A stretch of DNA of 64,000 nt from contig NZ_LBMU02000071.1 of assembly GCF_001005085.2 (NCBI RefSeq), positions 1-64,000 of the forward strand, written 5' to 3'. The notes beneath the pieces are model-generated. The model ran no database searches and was not told the origin of the DNA. It saw nothing but the letters and a program-made list of their open reading frames with translations. This document shows positions 34,495-42,986 of the stretch, in pieces. The stretch is from Streptomyces humi. Its GTDB lineage: Bacteria; Actinomycetota; Actinomycetes; Streptomycetales; Streptomycetaceae. Both the position numbers and the translations under genes were made by a program. Numbering within the stretch: the first letter of the stretch is position 1; each line of letters opens with the position of its first letter.

Positions 34495-35502
34495 TCAGGG
34501 GCGGAGCAGCACCTTGCCCACCTTCGGATCACCGGCCCCCACCAGCTCGATGGCCTGGGGGAACTCGGTCAGCGGCAGCTCGTGCGTGATCAGTGGCGAG
34601 GGGTCGAGGAGACCGGCCCCGAAGACCCGTACCGTGTGCGCCCAGGCGTCCGGCGGCGCACCGAAGACGGTGTGCACCTCCAGCTGCCGTACGACGAGCT
34701 CGGTCGGGTCGAGACCGTCGGCACCCGCGGCCGGGATCCCGGTCAGGACCAGGCGTCCGCCGCGCCTGAGCAGGGAGGCGGCGGTGCGCGCGGCGGACGC
34801 GGACCCGGCGGTCTCGATGACCACGTCGAAGTCGTCGGGCAGTTTCTGGTCCCTGGTCCGGAAGTCGGTCGCCCCGAACTGCCGGGAGAGCGCCTCCCGG
34901 TCGTTCCGGGTACCGACCACCAGCAGTTCGCCCGGCGAGATCGCCTTCAGGAACTGCACGGCGAACATGCCCAGCGTCCCGGTGCCGACCACCGCGACCC
35001 GCTCGCCCGGCTGGGCGTTGCCCTTCAGGGCGGCGGCCGCGATACAGGCGGCGGGCTCCAGGAGAGCCGCGGCCGTCAGGTCGGCGTCGTCCGGGAGGAC
35101 GTGCAGCAGGCGGGCCGGGAGGGTGAGCGTCGTGGCCATGGCGCCCGGCTGGGTGAAGCCGGTCTCCTCGTAGCCGTCGGTGCACAGGGTGGTCTCGCCG
35201 GCGTGGCAGCGGTCGCACACCTGGCAGTTCCGGAAGCCCTCGCCGACGACCTTGCGGCCGACCAGGCCTCCGGGCACGCCGGCGCCCACCGCCCGTACCG
35301 TCCCGGACCACTCGTGACCCGGCGTCAGCGGGTACCGGACGTACCCCTCGGGCCGGTTCCCCTGGTACACCTCGCGGTCGCTTCCGCAAATCCCGACCGC
35401 GTGCACGGCGACCAGCGCCTCTCCGGGGCCGGGGTCGCGGGGCGTGTGCTCCTCGACCCGGTGGCTGCCCGGCGCCTCGACGACGACCTGGGTCGCGCTC
35501 AC
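34495..35502 (-). CDS. Zinc-dependent alcohol/polyol dehydrogenase
   Basis: A 335-residue medium-chain dehydrogenase from GTG 35502. Catalytic zinc ligands are Cys in VGICGSDREV, His-Glu in TPGHEWSG and the later Glu in LLEPAACIA. The structural-zinc loop is CQVCDRCHAGETTLC. The Rossmann motif is VAVVGTGTLGMFAV. The GTGA overlap with the dehydratase gene indicates coupled translation. In context it may oxidise a sugar or sugar-acid intermediate in the same pathway; substrate and cofactor preference are not readable. Confidence 0.9.
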   Translation of the reverse strand: MSATQVVVEAPGSHRVEEHTPRDPGPGEALVAVHAVGICGSDREVYQGNRPEGYVRYPLTPGHEWSGTVRAVGAGVPGGLVGRKVVGEGFRNCQVCDRCHAGETTLCTDGYEETGFTQPGAMATTLTLPARLLHVLPDDADLTAAALLEPAACIAAAALKGNAQPGERVAVVGTGTLGMFAVQFLKAISPGELLVVGTRNDREALSRQFGATDFRTRDQKLPDDFDVVIETAGSASAARTAASLLRRGGRLVLTGIPAAGADGLDPTELVVRQLEVHTVFGAPPDAWAHTVRVFGAGLLDPSPLITHELPLTEFPQAIELVGAGDPKVGKVLLRP

Positions 35503-36656
35503 TTCGTGCCCTTGGGCTTGCGCTGCTCCCAGCCGTCCGCCCACAGGTCGAAGCGGGCCTGCTGCTGCGGGAACTCCGCGGCCGCGTCGGCGTCGAACTC
35601 GACCCCGAGCCCCGGCGCGTCGGACAGGTGGAAGTACCCGTCGACCACCTCGGGCGCGCCCTTGACCACCTTCTTGATCTCGGCGTCGGCGAAGTCGTTG
35701 AAGTGCTCCAGGATCTTGAAGTTCGGGGAGGTGAACCCGACCTGGAGGGAGGCGGCGGTCAGTACGGAGCCGCCGACGTTGTGCGGCGCGACCAGCACGT
35801 AGTGCGTCTCGGCGGTGGCGGCGAGCTTGCGCGTCTCCCAGATTCCACCGATATGGCCGACGTCCGGCTGGATGATGTCCACGGCCTGGCTCTCGAAGAG
35901 CTCGCGGAACTCGATGCGGTCGTGGATGCGCTCACCGGTGGCGACCGGGATGTCCACCTTGGCGGCGACCTTCTCCAGCGCCTTCAGGTTCTCCGGCGGG
36001 CAGGGCTCCTCCAGCCAGGCCGGCTTGAAGGGGGCCAGCTCCTTGGCCAGCCGTACGGCGGTGGCGGGGGAGAAGCGGCCGTGCATCTCCAGCATCAGCT
36101 CGGCGTCCGGCCCGATGGCGTCCCGCACGGCCTCGATGAGCGAGACGGAGTACAGCGTCTGCTCGTGGTCCAGCTCGAAGTGCCCGGTGCCGAACGGGTC
36201 GATCTTCAGCGCCCGGTACCCGCGCTCGATCACTCCCTGGGCCGCCTTGTGGTACGCCTCCGGCGTCCGCTCGGTGGTGTACCAGCCGTTGGCGTACGCC
36301 TTGACCTTGTCGGTCACCTTGCCGCCGAGCAGCTGCCACACCGGCACGCCCAGGGCCTTGCCCTTGATGTCCCAGCAGGCCATCTCGATCACGGCGATGC
36401 CGGACATGACGATCTCGCCCGCCCGGCCGTAGTCGCCGTACTTCATCCGGCGTACGAGGTCTTCCACTGCGAACGGGTCGGAACCGAGAATGTGGTTCGC
36501 CTCGGCCTCCCGCAGGTAGCCGATCAGCGCGTCGGTGTGACCGAGCATCCGGGTCTCGCCGACTCCCGTGATCCCCTCGTCGGTGTGCACCTGGACGTAG
36601 GTCAGGTTGCGCCAGGGCGTCCCGACCACGTGTGTGCTGATTCCGGTGATGCGCAC
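35499..36656 (-). CDS. Enolase-superfamily sugar-acid dehydratase (MR/MLE type)
   Basis: A 385-residue mandelate racemase/muconate lactonising enzyme-family protein. N-terminal capping domain to about residue 115, then the barrel. Residues expected for acid-sugar dehydratases are visible: KID near RALKIDPFGTG, LMLEMHGRFSP, WLEEPCPPEN, ATGERI and the APHN motif with catalytic His. Closest in appearance to galactonate dehydratase-like enzymes, converting an aldonate to 2-keto-3-deoxyaldonate. First gene of an operon with the zinc dehydrogenase, and preceded by operator-like palindromes. Exact substrate unresolved (arabonate or galactonate would suit the context). Confidence 0.9.
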   Translation of the reverse strand: MRITGISTHVVGTPWRNLTYVQVHTDEGITGVGETRMLGHTDALIGYLREAEANHILGSDPFAVEDLVRRMKYGDYGRAGEIVMSGIAVIEMACWDIKGKALGVPVWQLLGGKVTDKVKAYANGWYTTERTPEAYHKAAQGVIERGYRALKIDPFGTGHFELDHEQTLYSVSLIEAVRDAIGPDAELMLEMHGRFSPATAVRLAKELAPFKPAWLEEPCPPENLKALEKVAAKVDIPVATGERIHDRIEFRELFESQAVDIIQPDVGHIGGIWETRKLAATAETHYVLVAPHNVGGSVLTAASLQVGFTSPNFKILEHFNDFADAEIKKVVKGAPEVVDGYFHLSDAPGLGVEFDADAAAEFPQQQARFDLWADGWEQRKPKGTK

Positions 36657-36674
36657 GGCAGTTGCCCCTCAGCT

Positions 36675-36767
36675 GTTCGAGATTTCGTCACACGTTCGAA
36701 ATGCTGGCGTGACAGTAAGGACGGGGCGGTCTGGGTGTCAATGGGTCGAACAGGTAACGGTTTCGAC
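36675..36767. promoter_or_regulatory. Operator cluster before the dehydratase operon (site D)
   Basis: GTTCGAGATTTCGTCA (36675-36690) matches 12 of 16 positions of the shared palindrome. A half-site GTTCGAAAT follows at 36694, and GTCGAAC/GTTTCGAC arms form an inverted repeat at 36745-36767. The spacing suggests several bound dimers upstream of the leftward dehydratase gene. Confidence 0.5.
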
Positions 36768-36857
36768 AAGGCTTTCGACAGTTTTTTCGGTCCCCCACAG
36801 AACCTTCACAGAGGTGCCTGGTTATGTGACCCGCGGGGAACTTAGTCTTCCCGCGTC

Positions 36858-37709
36858 ATGGACTACTGCCACCCGTGCCGACGGCACCTCAACGGCGCCC
36901 TCGCCTGCCCCGGGTGCGGCGCACCGGTCGAAACGCTACGCGCGTCCGCGCCCGAGGCGGCCCCTCCCGGCCCGGCCGCCGATGCCGGAACGCCGTACAC
37001 GGGAGCGGAGTTCACCGAAGCCGGACGCGGCGGCGGGGGCAGCGAGGCCGAAGGGGCCGAAGGGGCCGAAGGGGCCGACGAACCCCGGGCGGGCGGCCGG
37101 GCCGACCGGCGCCGCGCCGCCCGCGGGAGAGGGCGCGGGCGGGCCGCCGAGGGTCCCTCCGGAAGCCCCTCCGACGGCGCTCCCGTGGGCCCGTCCGAGG
37201 CCGACGGCAGCCGTCGCGACCGCAAGGCGGCGGCACATCGAAGACGGCGCCGCAGGATCCTGCTCGTGAGCGCGGCCTGCGTCCTGGCGGCCGGCGCCCT
37301 GAGCCTCGCCGAACTCGGCACCGACGCCATACCCTTCACCAGCCCCGGCGCCACCTCGGCCGGCGGCGACACGACCGACGGCGGCACCGCCACGTCGTCC
37401 CCCGGTACGACGGCCCAGCCCCTGGGTGACACCTCGGGCGCCACGGGCGCGCCGGGCTCCGCCTCGCCCGACCCCTCGGCCTCCCCGTCCCCTTCCGCGT
37501 CGAAGGACAAGGCGTCCGGCTCCCCGTCGGCGTCCCCGAAGGACACGGACGCCCAGTCGGCGACGGTGGCCCCGGGCAGCGGTGCGCCGACGGCGGCACC
37601 GGCCACCACGGCGGGCTCGACCCCGACGGCGGCCCCGACGACCTCGGACCCGACCCCGGCCCCGTCCCCGACCCAGACGTGCAACCGCTTCCTCTGGTGG
37701 TGTACGTGA
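36858..37709 (+). CDS. Zinc-ribbon membrane protein with Ser/Thr/Pro-rich tail
   Basis: A 283-residue protein. The N-terminus is a zinc ribbon with two CxxC pairs (YCHPCRRHL and CPGCGAPV). An acidic/Gly then Arg-rich disordered region follows to about residue 130. A single membrane helix (ILLVSAACVLAAGALSLAELG) then leads to a long outside segment rich in Ser, Thr, Pro and Ala, ending CNRFLWWCT with two cysteines that may pair. The layout suggests a cytoplasmic metal-binding head with an extracytoplasmic stalk. It resembles a conserved Streptomyces family of unknown role located in this chromosomal neighbourhood. Confidence 0.75.
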   Translation: MDYCHPCRRHLNGALACPGCGAPVETLRASAPEAAPPGPAADAGTPYTGAEFTEAGRGGGGSEAEGAEGAEGADEPRAGGRADRRRAARGRGRGRAAEGPSGSPSDGAPVGPSEADGSRRDRKAAAHRRRRRRILLVSAACVLAAGALSLAELGTDAIPFTSPGATSAGGDTTDGGTATSSPGTTAQPLGDTSGATGAPGSASPDPSASPSPSASKDKASGSPSASPKDTDAQSATVAPGSGAPTAAPATTAGSTPTAAPTTSDPTPAPSPTQTCNRFLWWCT

Positions 37710-37715
37710 GCGGGA

Positions 37716-37760
37716 GCGTCCCGTCAGGTGCGCTGGGGGAGGGACTGTGCGAGCAACCAC
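37716..37760 (+). repeat. Dispersed repeat, intermediate form
   Basis: TGCGCTGGGGGAGGGACTGT followed by GCGAGCAACC, immediately after the zinc-ribbon gene. It carries the TGGGGGAGG insert but lacks the CACCCCCGGCCGAAGGC part of the long form. Confidence 0.7.
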
Positions 37761-37783
37761 GGATCATCCGCAGTTGACGCAGT

Positions 37784-37800
37784 GCTGAAGCAAATTCAGC
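37784..37800. promoter_or_regulatory. Palindrome upstream of the AhpD-like gene
   Basis: GCTGAAGCAAATTCAGC has perfect six-base arms. It overlaps a possible -35 TTGACG (37774) to -10 region. Its arms resemble the CTGAA/TTCAG palindromes next to the MarR gene 1 kb away, so shared control is possible. Confidence 0.4.
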
Positions 37801-37875
37801 AAACGTGTCACATCCTGCTCCCCCGGCCCGTCATAGGTGCGTAACCCACTGGGACGACACCGCAGGGAGCACCCC

Positions 37876-38349
37876 ATGGAAGCCCGTCTGAACCTCTTCG
37901 CCAGCCCCGTCGCCACCAAGCTCGTCAAGCACTTCGTCGGCGCCGGCAAGGTCGCTCACGAGACGACGGTCCCCGACGCCACCCTGGAGCTCGTGAAGAT
38001 CCGCGCCAGCCAGATCAACGGCTGCGGCTACTGCCTCGACATGCACACCAAGGACGCGGCCGAGGCCGGCGAGACCCAGCAGCGCCTCCACCTGGTCGGT
38101 GCCTGGCGCGAGGCGACCGTCTTCACCGAGGCCGAGCGTGCCGCCCTGGAGCTGGCCGAGCAGGGCACCCGGATCGCCGACGCGGCCGGCGGTGTCCCGG
38201 ACGAGGTCTGGGAGAACGCGGCCAAGCACTACGACTCGGAGGAACTCGTCGCGCTGGTGGCGACGATCGCCGCGATCAACGCCTTCAACCGGCTGAACGT
38301 CATCTTCCAGCAGCCGGCCGGCGACTACCGCCCGGGTCAGTTCGCGTAA
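37876..38349 (+). CDS. AhpD-like carboxymuconolactone decarboxylase-family protein
   Basis: A 157-residue protein with AGGGAG before its ATG. The CMD domain motif is INGCGYCLDMHTKDA, with the redox CxxC and the following His used in AhpD-type peroxidases. Length and pattern fit the single-domain alkylhydroperoxidase-like group, probably multimeric and cytosolic, acting on organic peroxides with a reductant partner. It converges on the MarR gene across a shared hairpin. A palindrome about 75-90 bp upstream may be its operator. Confidence 0.9.
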   Translation: MEARLNLFASPVATKLVKHFVGAGKVAHETTVPDATLELVKIRASQINGCGYCLDMHTKDAAEAGETQQRLHLVGAWREATVFTEAERAALELAEQGTRIADAAGGVPDEVWENAAKHYDSEELVALVATIAAINAFNRLNVIFQQPAGDYRPGQFA

Positions 38350-38357
38350 CGCCACCG

Positions 38358-38390
38358 AGGGGCCGGTGTCGCCGGGGAGCACCGGCCCCT
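38358..38390. terminator. Bidirectional terminator between AhpD-like and MarR genes
   Basis: AGGGGCCGGTG and CACCGGCCCCT form a perfect 11-bp stem with an 11-base loop. The right arm overlaps the MarR stop codon, so the hairpin serves both converging genes. Confidence 0.8.
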
Positions 38391-38844
38391 ACGCGTCGGT
38401 GCCCAGCATCCGCCGCAGCAGGTCCCGTAGCGACAGCCGCTCCGCGTCCGTGAGGCCCGCCAGCGGCTCGCGCGCGAAGCGCAGCCCCTCCCGCAGGTCG
38501 CGGGCGACCCGCCGGCCCTCGTCGGTCGCCGCGGCCAGCTTCACCCGGCGGTCCGCCGGGTCCGGCCGCCGCTCCACGAGCCCGCGCGCCTCCAGCCGGT
38601 CCACGATCCCCGTCACGTTGGACGGCTCGCACTTCAGTTTCTGCGCCAGCTTCCGCATCGGCAGCGGCTCCAGCGACAGCAGGCTGAGCAGGCGAGCCTG
38701 CGCCCCGGTCAGCGCGTGTTCGCCCGCCGCCTCCTCGTAGTCGGCGTAGAAACGGGACACGACGTCCCCGATGAGCTCGACGACCTCGAGGGTCAGGGCG
38801 TCGGGTCTGCGGGTCTGCGCCGGGGTGGACCGTGAGGTGGACAT
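38389..38844 (-). CDS. MarR-family transcriptional regulator
   Basis: A 151-residue winged-helix protein: RLLSLLSLEPLPMRKLAQKL, then CEPSNVTGIVDRLEARGLVER and the wing DPADRRVKLAAATDEGRRVA. MarR proteins are dimeric repressors released by phenolic or oxidant ligands. It is divergent from the NADP-dependent oxidoreductase gene, with two palindromes in the 92-bp gap, so it very likely represses that gene and itself. Confidence 0.93.
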   Translation of the reverse strand: MSTSRSTPAQTRRPDALTLEVVELIGDVVSRFYADYEEAAGEHALTGAQARLLSLLSLEPLPMRKLAQKLKCEPSNVTGIVDRLEARGLVERRPDPADRRVKLAAATDEGRRVARDLREGLRFAREPLAGLTDAERLSLRDLLRRMLGTDA

Positions 38845-38866
38845 GAACTCCAGGATACCCGGTTAC

Positions 38867-38911
38867 TTGACATTCTGAAATATTCAGGAGCATGGTTGTT
38901 TCAGGTACTGA
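38867..38911. promoter_or_regulatory. MarR operator region
   Basis: A TTGACA -35 (38867) reads toward the oxidoreductase gene. The palindrome CTGAAATATTCAG (38875-38887) fills its spacer and TTCAGGTACTGAA (38899-38911) lies downstream. The two share CTGAA/TTCAG arms, as expected for binding of two MarR dimers blocking RNA polymerase. Confidence 0.6.
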
Positions 38912-38936
38912 AGTATTTTCGGAAAGGCGCACCGTC

Positions 38937-39935
38937 ATGATCAACCGCGAGTGGCACCTGGTCAGCCGTCCCGTCGGCTGGCCGAAGCCCGAGGACTTCG
39001 CCCTGGTCGAGGCCGAGGTCCCGACGCCGGGTGAAGGACAGGTGCTGGTACGGAACAAGTACGTCTCCGTGGACCCGTACATGCGCGGCAGGATGAGCTC
39101 GGCCAAGTCCTACGTGGCCCCCTTCGAACTGGGCAAGGTCATGCAGGGCGGCGCGGTCGGCGAGGTCGTCGAGTCGAACGCCGAGGGCATCGCGGCCGGC
39201 GACCACGTCCTGCACTTCTTCGGCTGGCGCGAGTACGCCGTCGTGGACGCGAAGAACGCCGTCAAGGTGGACGCGCAGGCCGCGCCCCTGTCGACGTACC
39301 TCGGTGTCCTCGGCATGACCGGCCTCACCGCTTACGCGGGTCTGCTGCGCACCGCCTCCTTCAAGGAGGGCGACTCCGTCTTCGTGTCCGGCGCGGCCGG
39401 CGCGGTCGGCAGCCAGGTCGGCCAGATCGCCAGGCTCAAGGGCGCCTCCCGGGTGATCGGCTCGGCCGGCTCCGACGAGAAGGTCAAGCTCCTGGTCGAG
39501 GAGTACGGTTTCGACGCGGCCTTCAACTACAAGAACGGCCCGGTCGCCGAGCAGCTGCGGGCCGCCGCCCCGGACGGCGTCGACGTGTACTTCGACAACG
39601 TCGGCGGTGACCACCTGGAGGCTGCGATCGGGCAGCTCAACCGGGACGGCCGGATCGCGGTCTGCGGCATGATCTCGGTCTACAACAGCACCGAGCCCGT
39701 CCCCGGCCCGAAGAACCTCGCGCGCCTCATCCAGACCCGCGGGCGCATCGAGGGCTTCCTGGTCGGCGACCACTACGACCTTCAGCCGCAGTTCGTCGCC
39801 GAGGTCGGCCCGTGGGTCGCGTCCGGGCAGCTGAAGTACCGCGAGACGGTCGTCGAGGGCATCGAGAACAACCTGGAGGCGTTCCTCGGGGTGCTGCGCG
39901 GCGACAACACCGGGAAGATGATCGTCAAGCTGTGA
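38937..39935 (+). CDS. NADP-dependent oxidoreductase (LTB4DH/CurA type)
   Basis: A 332-residue medium-chain reductase without zinc sites. The start is ATG 38937, giving the family N-terminus MINREWHLVSRPVG. Motifs include VDPYMRGRM, LGMTGLTAYAGLL, the nucleotide loop VFVSGAAGAVGS and DVYFDNVGGDHLE. Such enzymes reduce the double bond of enones and reactive aldehydes with NADPH. The divergent MarR gene and operator palindromes suggest induction by electrophiles or quinones. A strong hairpin follows the stop. Confidence 0.93.
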   Translation: MINREWHLVSRPVGWPKPEDFALVEAEVPTPGEGQVLVRNKYVSVDPYMRGRMSSAKSYVAPFELGKVMQGGAVGEVVESNAEGIAAGDHVLHFFGWREYAVVDAKNAVKVDAQAAPLSTYLGVLGMTGLTAYAGLLRTASFKEGDSVFVSGAAGAVGSQVGQIARLKGASRVIGSAGSDEKVKLLVEEYGFDAAFNYKNGPVAEQLRAAAPDGVDVYFDNVGGDHLEAAIGQLNRDGRIAVCGMISVYNSTEPVPGPKNLARLIQTRGRIEGFLVGDHYDLQPQFVAEVGPWVASGQLKYRETVVEGIENNLEAFLGVLRGDNTGKMIVKL

Positions 39936-39940
39936 ACGCC

Positions 39941-39973
39941 CGTCCGGCGCCCCCGCCGCGGGGGCGCCGGACG
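39941..39973 (+). terminator. Terminator of the oxidoreductase gene
   Basis: CGTCCGGCGCCCC and GGGGCGCCGGACG form a perfect 13-bp stem, starting six bases after the stop. Confidence 0.85.
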
Positions 39974-40104
39974 TCGCGCCACCGAAGCCCCCTTCGGAAT
40001 ACCTCTGTTGGATCCTGTCCGAAGTCTTCCCCGGAGCTGTGCGTTCCTGTAGCCATGTGCGCGTAGGTGTTCGCCTCCGCTGGTCTCAGGGTCGGGAGAG
40101 CCGC

Positions 40105-42945
40105 ATGCTCCAGTCCGTCCGGTACCGCGTGCTGTCATGGCTCGCGGTCGTCAGCTGCCTAGCGTTCCTCTCCGGCGCCCTGACATCGTTGTCAGCCCGC
40201 GCCGCCACCACGACGTCCGCGCCGCCCGCCACCACGATCACCGTGGACGGGTCCGGTACCGGCCGCACCTTCGACGGCATCGGCGCCATCAGCGGCGGCG
40301 GAGGCAACTCCCGGCTGCTCGTCGACTACCCCGAGCCGCAACGCGGCCGCATCCTCGACTACCTCTTCAAGCCCGGCTACGGCGCCGCCCTGCAACTCCT
40401 CAAGGTGGAGATCGGCGGCGACACCAACTCCACGGACGGCTCCGAACCCAGCATCGAGCACACCCGGGGGACCGTGCACTGCGACAGCGGCTACGAGTGG
40501 TGGCTGATGGAGCAGGCCAAGAAGCGCAACCCCGGCATCAAGCTCTACGGCCTGGCCTGGGGCGCCCCCGGCTGGATAGGCAACACCGCCGACACCCCGG
40601 GCGGCGGCGACTTCTGGTCCCAGGACATGATCGACTACCTGGTCGACTGGCTCGGCTGCGCCCGGCAGCACGGCCTGGACATCGACTACCTGGGCGGCTG
40701 GAACGAACGCGGCTACGACATCGGCTGGTACGAGAAACTGCACGCCGCACTGGCCGCCCGGCACCTCCCGGTGCGGATCGTCGCCGCCGACTCCGGCCTG
40801 GACGTCGCCGACGACATCGCCAAGGACCCGCGGTTCGCCGACTCCGTCGACGCGGTGGGCGTGCACTACCCGTGCGAGGGCGGCGACGGCGGCAGCGCGA
40901 ACACCTGCTACAGCTCCGACACCGCCCAGGCCACCGGCAAACCCCTGTGGGCCAGCGAGAACGGCTCCCTCGACGCGGACACCGGCGCCGGCGCCCTGAT
41001 CCGCTCCATCACCCGCGGCTACCTCGACGGCAGGTACACCGCCTACCTCAACTGGCCCCTGCTGGCGGCGGTCTACCCCAACCTGCCGTACGACACGGTC
41101 GGCCTCGCGGTCGCGAACCAGCCGTGGTCCGGGGCGTACCGGCTGGGCACCAGCCTCTGGACCACCGCCCAGGTCACCCAGGTGACCCGTCCCGGCTGGC
41201 GGTTCGACGACCAGGCCAGTGGCTACCTGGGCGGCGACCGGGCCGACGGCAGCTACGTCACCCTCAAGCCCGCCGACAACTCCGCCTACAGCACGATCAT
41301 CGAGACCTCCACCGCGAGCAGCGCACGGACGGCGGACTTCACAGTGGGCGGCGGGCTGCCGGCCGGCACCGTGCACATCTGGGCCACCGACCTCACGTCG
41401 AACGGCCGCGGCTTCGTCCACACCGGTGACGTGGTACCCGAGGGCGGCCACTTCTCCGTCACGCTCCAGCCCGGTCACGTGTACTCCCTGACGACCACCA
41501 CCGGCCAGGGCCGGGGCACGGCCGTCAGCCCGCCGAGGCACCGGCTCGCGCTGCCGTACCGCGACTCCTTCGACCGGCCGGCCCCCGGCCGCGAGGCCAG
41601 GTACCTCTCGGACATGCAGGGTTCCTTCGAGACCGTGCGGTGCGGCGGCGGCCGGCCGGGGCGGTGCGTACGGCAGATGGCCGCCGAGCGGCCCATCGAG
41701 TGGCAGGACGACAGCGACGCGTTCGCGTTGCTCGGCGACACCGACTGGCGTGACTACACGGTCAGTTCCGACGTGTACCTGGAGCAGCCCGGCACCGTCG
41801 AACTCGTCGGCAGGGCCGGCGAACAGCAGCGTCCCCAGTCCCACCAGGCGGGTTACTTCCTGCGGGTCGCCGACACCGGTGCCTGGTCCGTCGTCAGGAG
41901 CGACACGGCCGGCCGGCTGACCACCCTCGCCGACGGCACCGCCCGCGCCCTGGGCACCCACCGCTGGCACAGCCTCGCCCTCGGCTTCAGCGGCACCACC
42001 ATCACCGCGAGCGTCGACGGCCGGCGGGTCGGCGCGGTGGACGACTCCGCGTATCCGGCCGGACAGGCCGGCATCGGCGTGGCCGGCTACCAGACCGACG
42101 AGTTCGACAACCTGAGCATCACCCCCGTACGCCGGCCCGCCGCGGCCCCCGCGACGCTCACGGCCGGCCTGCCCGCGACGGTCCGGCGGGGCGCGTCCGC
42201 GACCCTGACGACGACGTTCACCGTCCCACGGACCGGTACCGGGGCGACCACCGGTGCGGCGACCGGCCTCACGCTGACCCCTGGTGCCCCGGCGAACTGG
42301 CGGACCGTCCCGACCACGCCCGTGACCTTCGCCAGGGTCGCCCAAGGGCAGTCGGTCACGGCCAGCTGGACCGTCACCGCGCCGACGGCCACGGACACCC
42401 CGGTGACCAACACCTTCACGCCGCTCGCCACGTACCACCGGGAAGGCGTGCGGCACTGGACGTACGGCGGCGCGAGCACCCGGGTACCGATCCCGGCGCC
42501 CACCGGCAACCCGTATGCGAGCGAGCTGTCCTTCGTATCCGCCGACAACGGGTGGGGGCCGGTCGAGCGGGACATGTCCAACGGCGAGCAGGCGGCGGGG
42601 GACGGACGGCCGATGAGCATCCGGGGCGTCGCCTTCGCCAAGGGGGTCGGCGCGCACGCCGCCGGCGACGTGGGCCTGTACCTCGGCGGCGACTGCAACC
42701 GGTTCACCGCCACGGTCGGCGTCGACGACGAGGTCGCGCCGTACGGCTCGGTCGTCTTCTCCCTGGTCGGGGACGGCCGCACGCTGGCGACGACCGACGT
42801 ACTGACCGGGGAGTCGGCGGGGCTGCCGCTGGACGTCGACGTCACCGGCGTCCAGGAGCTGCATCTCGTCGTCGGGGACGGCGGGGACGGGAACGCGCAT
42901 GATCACGCGGACTGGGGTGGGGCGAGGCTCGCCTGCGCCGGATAG
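40105..42945 (+). CDS. Secreted GH59-type galactosidase with NPCBM domain
   Basis: A 946-residue protein from ATG 40105 (CGGGAG upstream). Residues 1-33 form a signal peptide. The catalytic part is of the galactocerebrosidase (GH59) type: FDGIGAISGGGGNSRLLVDYP, LFKPGYGAALQLLKVEIGGD, with Glu in GGWNERGYD and Glu in LWASENGS as likely acid/base and nucleophile. A lectin-like region follows (about residues 480-670), then a NEW3-type domain (about 690-800). The NPCBM module closes the protein (LSFVSADNGWGPVERDMS, GVGAHAAGDVGLYL). Bacterial substrates are probably beta-galactosides of plant or fungal origin. Confidence 0.87.
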   Translation: MLQSVRYRVLSWLAVVSCLAFLSGALTSLSARAATTTSAPPATTITVDGSGTGRTFDGIGAISGGGGNSRLLVDYPEPQRGRILDYLFKPGYGAALQLLKVEIGGDTNSTDGSEPSIEHTRGTVHCDSGYEWWLMEQAKKRNPGIKLYGLAWGAPGWIGNTADTPGGGDFWSQDMIDYLVDWLGCARQHGLDIDYLGGWNERGYDIGWYEKLHAALAARHLPVRIVAADSGLDVADDIAKDPRFADSVDAVGVHYPCEGGDGGSANTCYSSDTAQATGKPLWASENGSLDADTGAGALIRSITRGYLDGRYTAYLNWPLLAAVYPNLPYDTVGLAVANQPWSGAYRLGTSLWTTAQVTQVTRPGWRFDDQASGYLGGDRADGSYVTLKPADNSAYSTIIETSTASSARTADFTVGGGLPAGTVHIWATDLTSNGRGFVHTGDVVPEGGHFSVTLQPGHVYSLTTTTGQGRGTAVSPPRHRLALPYRDSFDRPAPGREARYLSDMQGSFETVRCGGGRPGRCVRQMAAERPIEWQDDSDAFALLGDTDWRDYTVSSDVYLEQPGTVELVGRAGEQQRPQSHQAGYFLRVADTGAWSVVRSDTAGRLTTLADGTARALGTHRWHSLALGFSGTTITASVDGRRVGAVDDSAYPAGQAGIGVAGYQTDEFDNLSITPVRRPAAAPATLTAGLPATVRRGASATLTTTFTVPRTGTGATTGAATGLTLTPGAPANWRTVPTTPVTFARVAQGQSVTASWTVTAPTATDTPVTNTFTPLATYHREGVRHWTYGGASTRVPIPAPTGNPYASELSFVSADNGWGPVERDMSNGEQAAGDGRPMSIRGVAFAKGVGAHAAGDVGLYLGGDCNRFTATVGVDDEVAPYGSVVFSLVGDGRTLATTDVLTGESAGLPLDVDVTGVQELHLVVGDGGDGNAHDHADWGGARLACAG

Positions 42946-42986
42946 ACCCACGAGCGGCCCGCGCCCCCGCGGGGGCCCGGGCGGGC

